From the NCBI RefSeq assembly GCF_028554725.1, contig NC_071671.1:15065501-15129500 (forward strand): a stretch of 64,000 bases of DNA. The letters are read 5' to 3'. The notes under the pieces are model-generated. The model saw only the letters and a list, made by a program, of their open reading frames with translations, did no database searches and had not been told where the DNA came from. The DNA comes from Zeugodacus cucurbitae (taxonomy: Eukaryota; Arthropoda; Insecta; Diptera; Tephritidae). Positions 52,693 to 64,000 of this stretch are shown one piece after another. The position numbers and the translations under genes were made by a program. How positions within the stretch are numbered: the first letter of the stretch is position 1; each line of letters opens with the position of its first letter.

Positions 52693-55600
52693 TTATTAAC
52701 TTTATTTATTTATTTTAATATATATTTTTGTTGCACTGTGGCTACGTACTCAAGTATACTATATATAGTTTATAAGTATGTTGGTAGCAACTGACTCAGT
52801 ATTGGATTGCCTTTAGATATACTCAGACATATATAAACATAAAATATATTTATACATGTCTATTTTATTAGATCTACATACTATGTTTGTTGGTATGTGA
52901 AATATCAGTCTAAATAAATAAAAATATTTCCTAAGCTCTGTCTGGTAGCCAATAATGGCTTTTATGTGTGGATAGGTACTATAAGGTAGAACTACCTGTT
53001 ACGAATCCTCTGTAAATCCTGTAAATATGAAGCAAATCCGTTAAAACCTATTAAGTTTATCGTAATTTAAAAAAACTCTGACTTAAAAATTAAAAACCCT
53101 ATAAGTTCTAAATTTTTGAAAATTTTTAAAAACCCTTTGGCCCACAAACACTTCTCACCTAACACTAAAGTTAAAAAAAAATCGGCTGACCCCCGACCAA
53201 CATTGATATTTCTGAGAAATTTTGACCCAGTTGTTAATGGTCACTTGTTACAGACAAATACATACAAACAATGCTGCTCTTATTTAACAACATTTTGGTC
53301 AACTGGCGGCTGCGGCCCAACGGTCGTGGCTTATCAAACACATTGTTTTTGTTGTCACTAACCTTGTTGCTTTTGCTGCTGCTTTTGTATAGATATATAT
53401 CACTGCCCCTGACAAGCATGCGAATGGATAAACGTTGTTGATATATTTATTTGCTTGATCACATGGTATGCGAAAAATATTAAAAAAATTAAAGTAAAGC
53501 TATTGGCAATATTCACATCGACAATGATATTCGCTATTTCTCCAAACGAAATGACAGTCACACTATCTACACAACTGCGCGATGAATAAATTGTTTATCG
53601 GACAAACCAGTGGCAATTAAAAATGTGACACAATAAATAGTAAATTCGGTTTCTGCAGATCATAATATAGAATAATAGCACAATTTTGCCATGATAAAAC
53701 CATAGACATAAATAAAGAAAGTGGAAAATATTCCGCTACTATGTCTCTTATCTGTTGGCATGATCTATGAGTGATTAACGATTTCCATTTAATTAAAGGC
53801 TTTCTCACAAAAAGTGTGTTCACTAACTGCATATTGATTTTTTTCCTACGACCCTACCGTCATACAGTGTGTGTTGTACAATTCGATGTCCTTTACGTCC
53901 TTGATTTCCCACTAGGTCAAGCGTCTAGAAGTTTTGTTTTTGATTTTGTTTGAAACCTTTGTACTTACTTGATTGCGATCGAATATAGTGTGTTTGTGCG
54001 GCACATACGAAAGCGCAGACATAAAAAGGTTTTGCATGCGGTATATAATTATGAGGGCTTTCTCGAACACTGAGTAAACACAAGTACCATTCAGGTGAAA
54101 ATCAATAACTCATTTACATATATGTACATATATATAGTAAATGGGGGGGGGTTAAAGTATGTGGCTTTAGGGGCTTTAAGGTCTTCGATAATACAAAAAT
54201 ACCAATATACTTACAAATATACTAGTTTATACGTAAGCCAGACTCTGCTGCCACGCAACCGCTTAGGAATTTCACTAAATGGCTGCATGCGCAATCCTTT
54301 CGTTGAGGTATTCGACCTCCCTTGCCGCATATTCACGTGCCAAGCAGACATCTCCGAATCGATAACGGCAATACACGTTTTGTATGTATTTAGGTATGCG
54401 AAACCCGTTAAAGGATATTTGAACAGGCGCATTCATTTTTGTTGGATTGTCAAAGCAAAGCAGCCACACCTGTGAAATGTCTGAACCAACAATCGACTTG
54501 GCCGCTAGCCGTGGGTTTGCGCTGCATTATATATTCGAGTACAACTACATAAACGAGAACTTGTGCAGTCACTAGTAATTGCAGTTTGCAACATCTAACA
54601 ACTGCCAATTGCAAACTCTTTCTTTTACGGCGAGAGTAATTAAAATCCTATTTTTGGGTGAAAATGAAATGAAAACAGTTTACATAGTAATTTGCATAAA
54701 GTACTTTAACTGCCAGCACAACAATAAAGTAAATTAGAATAATACACCGGCAATCGTTAAATATGCGCCCAAAAGTGTTTAAAAGGGAGTGTGTGGCTTT
54801 GGAACTACGTCTACATAAATACATATTTTCACAATTATATCATGCACAAGTTTCTAAAATAGTTAAAATATATATATATAATTCATACTAGTTGCAAAGC
54901 AACTAATATTGGATTATTTAATGGTTAACTCGTATTCATCGTAATTAAAATAATAAAATTACTACTTTATTTTCTAATACCCTATTAATACTTTATATTC
55001 CGACTGGGTCAATCAACCGCTAATACCAGCTTATAATTTTAGTATGTGCCAAGCACCCAATTAAGTGAATAAGTGCTGAGTGTAGTGAAATTTGAACAAA
55101 AAACATAGTTTCCCAACTGAAATTATTATGAAATTCTGCAACAATTACAACTCCAACAATAAACTTCAACCTTTTTCCATTGCACCAACATGGATACACG
55201 GCGTATACGTAATATATTAAAATAACACATCCCGTTGGTATACCTCATGATTTCCATGGCATATGGCATGATTTCCTCCCGCACGCCTCGTGTCGCGCTC
55301 TATATTGCTGCTATTCTAAACTGTAGTAATCCACCTGAACTCCCAGCTCACTTGAGCTGTCATGTAACACATTATATAATTATAATAAACTTTTTGTTTT
55401 AATTTAAATTGTTTCACATCTCCGCCGCGAGCTTATTAATGTGTAGATGGCATGAGTTAAGACCATGTGACGTGCAAATAGGAAATGACAGTAGTAGAAG
55501 CACGTGGGCGGCATTCAGTTGATTGAAAATTATTTTATATAATGTGTGTATATATGAGCACATGCTATCTTTTAAGTCTAAACAACTCTTCAATGATGAC

Positions 55601-56759
55601 ATATTTTCTCATGAGTAGAGTTATGGGGCTTAATCAAAAATTATGTTGAGAGTTTTGTATATGCAGTTCACAGGTGATGAATTTTTTGACGTGAATTTAA
55701 TATGAAAATAATTTTTTAATAAGTTTAGCCTAAATGTATGCTTTTTAAAGTGGTTATTATTAGTGATGCCTGAGAGTATGCTTTTAGAGTTTACTTCTGA
55801 TAAGAGAGGGAGAAAACTAAATGACACACTTTCATACATTAAAGAATTTCGCAAATTATAAAGTTACTCATATGCACCGGTGCTTAAGCAAAGTTAGATA
55901 CTTCCCACCAGCAGCACTTAATGCGAACTAAAATAATCACAAAGTAAAAGCATTTACCGCGTTGAAAGTGCTTTTCGGAGCGTTGGGAAAACATAATCAC
56001 CGGAAAAATAAATTTTTCTGCTTAATCAATCGAATTCCGTCGCCACAAACACCGAAGCACAGTTCGAAACGAAAGCACAAATGCTTTGAAAATAGCAGCG
56101 CTCTCCACGAGTCGCGTGCAGTGGTGAAAAAATAGACTCTTTTTGGGATATTACGTCGAAAATTGCAAACTAAACGGGTCACTAAACGATAATTTGGTGC
56201 TGCAAGCTCACGCAGGCTGGTGGAAATGTGCCGGGTGCTTATCGAGCAAGTGCTGTAACTACAACACCCCAGAGGCGCTGCAGACATTGCATTGTTACAT
56301 TCAACCCTTCGGGATGCAAACTCACACTCATGAATTATTCCAACATTGCAATTAGTGGTGAATTTAGTGCAAAGTGGCTTTTGCGTTTGTATGCCTCTGC
56401 TTGCGTGCGTATGTAATCTACGAAAGTCAGTTAGTCAACAGCTTACTCGCTCAAATAGCGGAACGCTTCACACAATCTAACAGCTGTGACTGGGGAAATA
56501 TATTTTTTCGAAAAAATATCCACTAGAGTTGGAAAGCATTTTTCTGGGTAAACGGATTAAAAGAGTATATATTCAATGTAAATTCAGCATTTTAGTTCAA
56601 CAACAGAAACATATTAGCAAGCAGAACGCAAATTCAATATTTAAATGAACTGTATTATTCAGTCAATTAATTTATATCGTAACGAAAATTAAACTGAATT
56701 TACTAAATTTTTTGGTCTGTTCGTAAAAAGGGTGAAAATCTTAAATGAAAATATATATA
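52693..56759. other. Intergenic stretch
   Basis: No supported gene. A 126-codon + frame at 54,095-54,475 begins in a CATA/TATA repeat and G-run (nine G at 54,143-54,151) and has no recognised domain. The segment at about 55,900-56,470 is richer in GC and CpG than its flanks and has overlapping frames on both strands. It may be regulatory or an unrecognised repeat. Confidence 0.4.
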
Positions 56760-57683
56760 TCCATATAGGATAAAAATCACTTAAACTCCGAAACTACTGA
56801 ACCGATATGAAAAATTCTTTCACCGTTGGAAAGCTATACTATCCCTAAGTGACATAGGCTATATTTAGTTTAAAAAATAGGGTTCCTTACCAAAACTCCG
56901 ATAATGTAAAAAAAATACCAAACAACTTATTTTAATCGCGAATGCTGCGAAAACGATTGAAGATATAACAAAGTGATGTACTACAATTTTGTAGAACTTA
57001 TCATTATCTACAAACGCGACATCATACCTCTAACTATTACAGTTTTGTCACAATAAGCGATTTTATATAAAAAAATTAATTAATATACCACTACTTGAAA
57101 AGGCTCTTTATTTATACCTTAGTATTAATCCTTATCGAAATAAATGATTTATTATTTAAGATCGCTTCAAAACCTTTATATAATTTTTTGAATTATTAGA
57201 TTCTGACATACCATTCAAAAGATATCACGAGTTAAAAATTTTGAAAAGCCGCTCGGGATGCGTTGTATATAGAGTTGTAGGCGTCACTCGGGCACGGGGG
57301 TACGGGAGGGGGTTAAGATCACTCGCGCGGTCGATTCCTTACTGAATGGTCCTGTGCGGAATTAAAATAATTGTCGCTTGATAATAATATAATATAAAAA
57401 TGAAGTTCGTTTGTGCCGCAAAAAAACGAGAACGGCCAAACCGATCTGGCTAATTTTAGTCTTGAAATATTCATGGAAGGCCATAAAAAGATTAGAAAGT
57501 GAGTAAATATGGAAAAATTGCGAGGAAGATAATAATAAGAGAATTTTATTCGAGTTGCCAAGAAAAATATAAAAAGAGAAAACAAAAAAATAATATTTTG
57601 AAGGTTGTCATTGTTGCTTTGTTAAAATATTTTTGTTATTGTTTAATTGTATAAGGTTGTGTCGATAGCCCAAAACCATTTGT

Positions 57684-57915
57684 AACAAATAAGGAAAGCC
57701 TAAGTTCGGGTCCAACCGAACATTTTATACTCTCGCAATTTATTGATGTAATTTTATTAAGATAACACACAATTTGAACTATATATTCGGCATTAAGTCC
57801 CATAGAAAATCATCATATATAGTATATAAGGGCTGATGTGATTCCAGAACCAATTTCACTCATTTTCACCACCAAGGTTAACGGGAATAGGGGTAACTTG
57901 GCACCTGTTAGTAGG
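57684..57915 (-). mobile_element. DINE-like 3' fragment nested in the Helitron
   Basis: In inverse orientation this carries the DINE 3' end: AACAAATAAGGAAAGCC (inverse of the terminal CCTTATTTGTT), the hairpin GTTCGGGTCCAACCGAAC (57,704-57,721) and TATACTCTCGCAA (57,726-57,738). The sequence beyond (CAATTTGAACTATATATTCG) parallels elements A and C. The inner limit is uncertain: helicase sequence resumes by about 57,926. The 5' half of the element is missing. It represents a related but distinct subfamily. Confidence 0.65.
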
Positions 57916-57925
57916 CAAACAAACG

Positions 57926-58560
57926 GCACATTCGGCCTTGAAATTACTCCTAAATTGCAAATGAACGAAACACCAGTCGGCAAAATCGCCAAAAATAGCG
58001 CTATAACGAAGATTTTCCAAATATTCAAGAAGTCGCTGGAGATACTGCACAGGACTTTAAAAGATCTTGATTGTCGATGAACGTTTTTGGTGGAGCCAGG
58101 ATTCTGTTAGCAGGTGATTTACTAGACTTTTCCAATTATTCCTGGATCAAATGTTACTAACGTGCTAATCGCATGCCTAAAATCATTTAATTTGTGGCGA
58201 ATGTAGAAGCAGTTGGCAGTTGACACCTCGATGGATTAATAGCATTTCCAACAGATTTCTGTCACTTCATTGACTCGAAAGAGAAGTTTTCCTGACAAGA
58301 AACCTCAATATGATAACCATAAATGACTTATTGAATGACCTATATTGGTGGTAAAAAAAAGATATCAATGATCTTAATGCGACAATTTAGAATTTCGGTC
58401 CAAGAGAGTTGACACAGCTAAAAACCAGGATGACGTAGTCAATTGTCCCAAACTATTTAAAATTGCCTGTACTATCACCAATCACTTTGAAATTAAAAGT
58501 AGTGTGAGTTGTCATCATGCTGCGTAACATAAATCAACCTCGAGTAATCAATATCGTCAC
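57926..58560 (+). pseudogene. Helitron Pif1-like helicase, broken remnants
   Basis: Several pieces follow the order of a Helitron Pif1 helicase. They are QMNETPVGKIAKNSA (57,958-58,002), KKSLEILHRTLKDL (58,027-58,068), FGGARILLAGDF (58,086-58,121; the DEAD/GDF strand region), FPTDFCHFIDSKEKF (about 58,246-58,290), FPDKKPQYDNHK then a stop where the family has Trp (from 58,288), KDINDLNATI (about 58,350), DTAKNQDDVVN (about 58,412) and VVIMLRNINQPR (58,508-58,543). They lie in different frames with stops between. Compared with the family, the Walker B segment (VWDEC) just before KKSLE is absent, as is everything N-terminal including Walker A. The helicase would unwind DNA during rolling-circle transposition; this copy cannot. 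Confidence 0.8.
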
Positions 58561-58631
58561 GGAAGCCAAGATTGGACCAAATTAATTTAATGTATACCTT
58601 AGCCACAAAAACGTGTGGCCGGGTCTGCTAG

Positions 58632-59434
58632 TATTTTATAAATTAAATTATTAAAAAATGCTTCAAAGTAAACGTGTCTTTGAAATATTATTCTCCTATA
58701 TATTATAGATATCCTGAAAAATATCTTCCTGTTCTATACTATTCTCTCTATTATATCCAATATTTGTTATCCAGTAAATTTTTAACTATTTCTACATTTT
58801 ATTTACTTACAGGTAAGCAAGCTTTTGAGAAGGATGAAAACATTTCATCAATTTATTCAAGTGCTGATCGCAGGTATATCAAATCGAGTTAAATTTAAAT
58901 AAACATAATCAGCCTTACTGTAACCTTCATGTGAAACGATATTCTGAATGAAAAAATAACACATTCCTGTTTTTTGTATGATGAATTTTTATTTCCACAC
59001 GAAAGAAAATTTCATATCGTGAATTTCGTGTGAATTAAAACTTATATTCGAATTTCGGCATTTAGGATTTTTTTATTACTCGTATTGGAGCTATAAATGA
59101 AGATTCCGTTTATAAAGCTAATTACGCGACTATTTTAGCATAAAAGCATAAATTATCCACACAAAAATTTTCATTGCTAGCCCGACTTGCTTTCCCCACC
59201 ACGGAATAAGATGTTGAAGGGATAATTTAATAAAATAACTTGAACGGACGCACATTGGACAGCTTAACAATTTCGTTCTATTTTGCCATCGATTTCGATG
59301 GTGGCCCCATGATATCCAGGGAATCATATTACTATTCCAAAACGAATGCACTTTCTCCTTATTTTCTACTTAAATCTGTTTACTATAGCAGGATTTTCCA
59401 CCTAAAACTTCAACTGTGTTTTGTTAATATGCCA
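58632..59434. other. Short intergenic stretch
   Basis: No gene recognised. Overlapping 60-75 codon frames on both strands at 59,130-59,437 have no identifiable domain. Confidence 0.4.
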
Positions 59435-60130
59435 TAGGTTAGGTTTAATGGCTGTTTCCCACAAGAGGAGGAATACACTTAGACTATAAGGATAGTCCTT
59501 TGGGAAGTCAAAAAATAAACCCTAATAGATATTAAGGCTCGAAAAAGCAAAGTGAACTTACTACAAATCTGCATATGTTTTTTACTTCTAAATTCGCTAA
59601 TTCGCAAGGATAAAGTTTTTAATGGGTCAACGACCCCCATAACTATAGAAGTATTACTGAGGGCGAAGAGCGCCCCAGACATCTCACGATTTTCCTTAGG
59701 TCAGAAGGATCTTGCGACTGACCAGCTTTTATCCAGATCAGCAGAAGCTCAACGATCCTGTAGATCACAAGGGCGTAGGTGGTGCTCGTATTTATTCGCT
59801 TTCTATTGTAGTTAAGACTTACGTGCCTAGTCTTGAAAGCTCATTAGCCTTACGTTATTACCTAGGATTCCTCCGTGACCAGGCATCTAATAACTGGTAT
59901 CGACTGAAAGTAAGGATAGGCATTTTTTACCAGTATCAGGCGCGTAGTCAGCGAGCACTTACTACCAGAGTGATTCGTCACTTCACCGAAGAATGCTACA
60001 CTTTGATGTAGATCCAGTGCTATTTTTTAGCAGTCACTTGCGCTTTAAAAAGGCTAAAATAGCCGTGAAGCATTTTGAAGCCTCCACCAAAAAAAAACCG
60101 CCGAATATTAATTTAAATTTGTGTTCATAT
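59435..60130. repeat. Unclassified interspersed repeat relic
   Basis: It begins AGGTTAGGTTTAATGGCTGT and continues ACACTTAGACTATAAGGATA; I associate this pattern with moderately repetitive fly elements that have AACCTAACC-type edges. The region is GC-richer than its flanks and has two overlapping + frames (59,552-59,815 and 59,712-60,011) with non-repetitive peptides such as SAPDISRFSLGQKDLATDQ and LRYYLGFLRDQASNNWYRL that I cannot assign. It probably is a decayed transposon body. The right limit is approximate. Confidence 0.35.
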
Positions 60131-60459
60131 AGCCAAAGATCTACTTAATATACGTAGACCTTAATTCGTATTAAAAAAGTTTTTAAAATTAATTAAATTG
60201 TTAATATTGATACTTGTACCCAACAATTTATTTTGTGAACAAATTTTGCTGTTTCACATGAACAAAATTACATTTACAATAAGGGAAAATTTTCGAAGAT
60301 GTGAGTTTTTCCCTATGTGAAATATATGATACGAAAAACAAAAATGCGTTAGTTTTTTCATTGGAAATGTCGTTTACATGAAGTTTACCATAAGGCTTAA
60401 TATGAATTATGGTATGCTAGTTCTTTGAATATATGAAACCATAGTGAAATTATTATTCA

Positions 60460-60699
60460 GTGGAGGGTGGAGGGCACTTCAAAAGTCTTCAAGACTATTT
60501 TAGCGTTTTTAAAGTGCAAGTGGTTGCGTTAAACGTAGCAACGGATCTATTGCTTCGAAGTGTAACATCCTTCAGATTAATGACAATTCAGGAAATCGTA
60601 GGACTACACATGTCAGTCTTATCGACAGGAGAATGGAAACAAGTAGGAGCACTACCTCTCCTATTGTTATTTTCTACTGGCCATTTGGGCTTCAGCTGA
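60460..60699 (+). pseudogene. Degenerate RNase H domain of a non-LTR retrotransposon
   Basis: The frame contains SVFKVQVVALNVATDLLLRS (residues 15-34) followed by TSFRLMTI. This matches the second conserved block of RNase H in Jockey/I/R1-type elements, usually ...VFQAE(V/I)xAL..A....L...; the catalytic Glu is replaced by Gln (Q20). The following strand that should carry the SDSQ aspartate is not recognisable (MTIQEIVG). The frame has no proper ATG and ends in TGA at about 60,697. It may belong with the repeat relic at 59,435-60,130, but no continuous element can be traced. Confidence 0.5.
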
Positions 60700-62000
60700 G
60701 CTGTACAAGAGCTAGTCGGTATCAAGATCCTTCTGCCCAAGAGAGAGCTCTTTGTCCTCAGTAATATTTTTTTCTTAGTTGAAGGGATAATTGTCCCTTT
60801 AAAATTGAAACCCGGTGGTAGCTGCTGAAGTTGTCTGGAAGAAGACGAGGTGGAAATGTATCAACATTTCTATATGGAGTGAAAATTTATGCTTTACAAC
60901 GGTCGCGTAATTGGCTTTATAACCGGAATCTTCATAGTTAGCCCCAATACGAATCATCAAAAAACCAAAACAAAAATATTTCTGACAGAATATCGAATAT
61001 AAGTTTTCATTCACACGAAATTCGTTGTAATTCTCTTCATCTTTTTACTTCTACTTTTAGAATGAAAGAAGATTGCTAATGCAAGTTCCATCCTCTCTGT
61101 ATATTTTCTAATCTGTTTAAAGTGCTTTACATGAAATTAAATTCCGCAATTTTTATTACAAGTCCTTAAACCCCAATCAATGTAATATTTTCTAGCTTTG
61201 GCTTAGTTACTACCCTCCCTTCTTTGTGAACCTAAAATAAGCTTACGCATCCGGTTTTTCTGTTCTCCAGCGTATGTGTGGGCGTTGGTTGTACAACGTA
61301 ATTGCATTATAGAACCTTTACCTTGCTGTTGCGGCTTATTTGTTCTTCCTGCTGGTGCATACTAACTTTTATATGCACCTTGCAGAATTCTCTGTCATAC
61401 AGTCACTAAACCTTTTTAATGCGAATGGAAGTTCGCTTAAACCATGTAAACGCTAACAATACGAATATAATAAAAAAATAGTGCAAATGGTATATAATAT
61501 AAATTAAACTAATATCAGTCGAAGTAATTCGAAATTTCGGAAAAAAGCTTATGTGAAAAAACCCAACAGTAACTAGTTACATACGGACCACTTGACACTT
61601 TTTTACAATTACTATTTCTGTGATTGTATTAGCAAAGGTCAGTACCTTAACAGTATGTTTTCCTTAATGTATCACCAGCTATATCTTTATATACATATAT
61701 GTACATATATGTCTGTATTTAAGCTTATAAGCGGAATATTTCTGCGTTTGTGCGTTTAATTTCGCATTGTTGAGCGCTTACAGCTATATGTTGCAGTAAG
61801 TTTTATATGTAGCATAATGTATTGTTGTTGCAACATGGTGCATGTGGCACGCTTAAAATACGTGTACATAGTTTCGGTGTTATTAGGTTAAGCGCACCGC
61901 TTCTTCTATATTCTTTGTTCTGATTTTATCTATTTCACACGCTTCTCTGCGAACTGGTCTACATCGACGTCTTTGTCGATTACAAATCCTAAGCGATTTT
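60700..62000. other. Intergenic stretch
   Basis: No supported gene or element boundaries. There is a short CATATATG-type dinucleotide repeat near 61,690. Confidence 0.45.
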
Positions 62001-63190
62001 TATACTCTCGCAACATGTTGCACAGAGTATTATAGTTTTGTTCACATAACGGTTGTTTGTGTCACCCAGAAATAAAAGAGTTAGATATGGGGTTATATAT
62101 ATATAAATGACCAGGATGACGAGTGGAATCGAAATCCGGATGTCTGTCCGTCCGTTTGTCCGGCCGTCTGTCTATCCGTGCAAGCGATGACTTGAGTAAA
62201 AATTGAGATATGTTAATGAAATTTGAAACACATATTCCTTGGCACCCTGAAGAGGTTGCTTTCGACAATGGGCGAAATTGGACCATTGCCACGCCCGCAA
62301 AATGGCGAAAATCGAAAACATATAGAGAGCTATAACTAAGCCATAAATTAAGCTATTGAAGTAAAATTTGGTATGAAGGATCGCACTAAGAAGGGGCATA
62401 AGTGGATGTAACTTTTTTGGATAAGTGGGCGTGGGCACGCCCCCTACTAAGGTTTTTGAACATATCTCGTAAACTACTAAAGCTATATCAACCAAACTTT
62501 CTAGAGTCGATTCTTTTAGGCTCTTGCTTATACAGTCCACAAATGGAGAAAATCGGATTATAACCACACCCATCTCCCATACAAAGGTACATAAACTACG
62601 CTTTAATTCATTAAGGAAAAGCACCAGAAACCTTAAATTTCATTGCAAAGATGCTGCATAAGGGCTGCACTCAAATTGTTATACACAAGTTGAAATGGGT
62701 GTGGCTCCGCCCACTTATGGGCCAAAAACCATATCTCCGAAATTACTCGACCACTATCAATGAAACTTGGTTTGAAATATTTTCCTTACATCCCAATGGT
62801 ATCTTGTGAAAATAGGCCAAATCGGTTTACTACCACGTCAACTTCCTATATACCAGAACTTTGAAGTTGATCTGAATAGTTTACTTTACAATATGTAAAG
62901 TAAGCACTAGTAAAGATATCAGAACAGAACTTTGCATAAATACTGCATTTATAGTGTGGCAGCCCCTTTCTAAAAATCGCCGATATCGGACCATAGCTTT
63001 TCAAGGCCCCGTATATCGAACATGGGGGCCTCGGTGCTTCTAACCTAATATTAGGGTTTCCAACTTTCATTGGACTTTGTACCATATATATGAAGAATAT
63101 GTGGGTCAAATTGTCTATTATATAATATTAAGTAAATAAATTGCGAGAGTATAAAATGTTCGGTCGAAACCGAACTTAGTTACTTTTTAT
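62001..63190 (+). mobile_element. DINE-1/Helentron-type non-autonomous element C
   Basis: A second near-complete element is collinear with element A: TATACTCTCGCAACATGTTG start, GTTTTGTTCACATAACGG, a short GTCC/GTCT tract (62,142-62,178), GCCACGCCC blocks, TTGCGAGAGTATA (63,140-63,152), hairpin GTTCGG-TCGAAA-CCGAAC (63,158-63,175), then TTAGTTACTTTTTA. The 3' tail lacks the CCCTTCC of element A. It is about 1.19 kb. Minus-strand frames (62,062-62,624 and 62,846-63,109) are composition artefacts shared in part with element A. Confidence 0.85.
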
Positions 63191-63578
63191 TTTTGTCCCC
63201 TTTGGGTGGCTGCTTACAAACGCTTAGGTTAATGATAATACTTGGGCGTATTAGGCGGCTATTATGTATACTACTGTATGTGTTGACATTGCAAACATGC
63301 TCCCACAAGTCAAGTGTGTACATGTGCACATATTCATTATAAGAATATATATATGCAATCATGTTTTATCAAATCTGCATTCTTATTTTTGCGCGTTTAG
63401 CCTCATTTCATTTTATCGTACTCATTCCTTTGCATTTGCTTTGATAGTGGCTTGTATATATGTATGTATATAGTTCATATATTTTCTACAAACATATATA
63501 TATATATTTTGTCCATTCTACTTTGCTTGGCGTTGTAAGCTTATCCACTTAACCCTCTTAGCTCACAGTAGGTTGCTG

Positions 63579-63698
63579 AGGCGTGCAAATGTGGCTGAGC
63601 TTCAGCGAGATTTCATTGAGAAAAAGTATGCGGCCGCAAAGGAATGTAGGGCTCAGTCTGCTTTTTTCATTGGAAAGCGGCTTCCTTCTGCTGGTTAG
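63579..63698 (+). other. Unassigned coding-like frame ending at TAG
   Basis: One + frame ending in TAG at 63,696-63,698 reads RRANVAELQRDFIEKKYAAA, then KECRAQSAFFIGKRLPSAG. It is charged and helix-like, unlike the low-complexity frames nearby, and contains a NotI-like GCGGCCGC. The frame is open further left without an ATG close by. An AG at 63,567-63,568 (TTAGCTCACAG) could be a splice acceptor. It may be a last exon or a transposon fragment. I do not recognise it. Confidence 0.2.
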
Positions 63699-63899
63699 CA
63701 AGCGCTAATATAGCGCAAATTAAACAAACTTTGTCGTAACGAGATAATTCTGTGCATGTGTTTGTTCTTACTTATTATTAGGTGGCTAATTAAATGAATA
63801 TAAATAGGAAATAATTCTTCGAATTGAAGGCTTAAATTTTGAATTAATGTTTAGTCTTTTGGAGAACAAAGTTGAATTTTAAGCATGGTAACCTATAAA

Positions 63900-64000
63900 A
63901 ATTCGGAAAATTCAGCCTCCATGACGAAACATCGCCAAACGGCCTGAGGCTGATCGACTTCGCTGGGGCCCGAAATATGGTTGTCTGTAGTACCCGATTC
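63900..64000 (+). mobile_element. Non-LTR retrotransposon endonuclease fragment, continuing past the window
   Basis: From 63,905 to the window end one frame encodes 32 residues: GKFSLHDETSPNGLRLIDFA, then GARNMVVCSTRF. This is typical of the C-terminal half of the APE-type endonuclease in RTE-like elements of flies (NGLRLIDFA and MVVCSTRF are hallmark blocks). The DNA left of about 63,895 is AT-rich and unrelated, so this copy is probably 5'-truncated, and its RT would lie to the right. It has the opposite orientation to the copies at 12,775 and 48,270. Family membership with those copies is inferred, as they do not contain this region. Confidence 0.75.

Larger units (their letters stand above)
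56760..58631 (+). mobile_element. Degraded Helitron with canonical 3' end
   Basis: The 3' end has the Helitron layout: a hairpin (CCACA-AAAACG-TGTGG, within 58,600-58,620), then CCGGGTCTG and CTAG at 58,628-58,631, followed by T. A matching 5' end is TC at 56,760-56,761 (TCCATATAGGATAAAAATCA) preceded by A, as expected for insertion between A and T. The 5' section (ACTCCGAAACTACTGAACCG, TTTCACCGTTGGAAAGC, CCGATCTGGCTAATTTTAGT) resembles Helitron non-coding sequence known from insects. Helicase pieces fill the 3' third, and an inverted DINE-like fragment is nested at 57,684. At under 1.9 kb with no Rep domain visible, it is internally deleted. The 3' boundary is secure; the 5' one is less so. 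Confidence 0.75.

Noticed and set aside
54095..54475. 126-codon + frame
   Set aside because: It starts in TATA/CATA repeats and a G-run, with no recognised domain and a competing frame on the opposite strand.
62062..63109. Minus-strand frames of 76, 150 and 87 codons resembling those at 51.5-52.6 kb
   Set aside because: The similarity is due to paralogous DINE-like elements, not to a protein family.
1..64000. tRNA genes, rRNA, CRISPR arrays, bacterial-type operons or defence systems
   Set aside because: No B-box-type tRNA sequence in context, no rRNA blocks and no spaced direct repeats of CRISPR form; base composition and elements are those of an insect nuclear genome.

Overview
This is an AT-rich, gene-poor window of an insect nuclear genome, most likely a higher dipteran and probably a tephritid fruit fly. 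I infer this from the mobile elements (DINE-1/Helentron-type elements with a GTCC/GTCT microsatellite, RTE-like non-LTR elements, a degraded Helitron, a pogo-type MITE, an insect Ty3/gypsy-type LTR), the CAA/CAG-rich low-complexity DNA and the splice-site style. No protein-coding gene is intact. I saw no tRNA, rRNA, CRISPR array or bacterial-type operon.

Left part (1-17,000). Three + strand segments look like 5' untranslated exons of one gene: a GC-richer block ending in a donor at 5,856/5,857, a segment ending at 12,482/12,483, and a 631-bp internal exon with strong acceptor and donor sites (16,300-16,930). If they belong together they suggest alternative promoters and introns of at least 10 kb, with the coding sequence to the right of the window. 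A 5'-truncated RTE-like insertion with a 12-bp target-site duplication sits at 12,775-13,231.

Middle (17,000-38,000). This is mostly intron-like or intergenic DNA. It holds a 500-bp pogo-like MITE with TA target duplication (26,068-26,567), a coding-like open frame on the minus strand (23,171-23,560), a candidate 69-bp in-frame microexon (33,556-33,624), and clusters of a recurrent 'ACTCCGAAAAT' motif.

38,052-42,392 is a seamless head-to-tail duplication of a 2,171-bp unit that looks identical apart from one base in an A-run. It is either a very recent tandem duplication or an assembly artefact.

Right part (48,000-64,000). This is a transposon graveyard. It has an internally deleted, frameshifted RTE-like element on the minus strand interrupted by a 432-bp solo LTR; two nearly full-length DINE-1-like elements (51,432-52,692 and 62,001-63,190); a Helitron (about 56,760-58,631) with recognisable broken pieces of Pif1-type helicase and an oppositely oriented DINE-like fragment nested in it; an unclassified repeat relic and a degenerate RNase H domain (59,435-60,700); and the start of a non-LTR endonuclease fragment that runs off the right edge.

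I did not find a convincing new biological system. The items most worth checking are the perfect tandem duplication, the 'CTCCGAAA' motif clusters, the two unassigned coding-like minus-strand frames and the multi-exon 5' leader.
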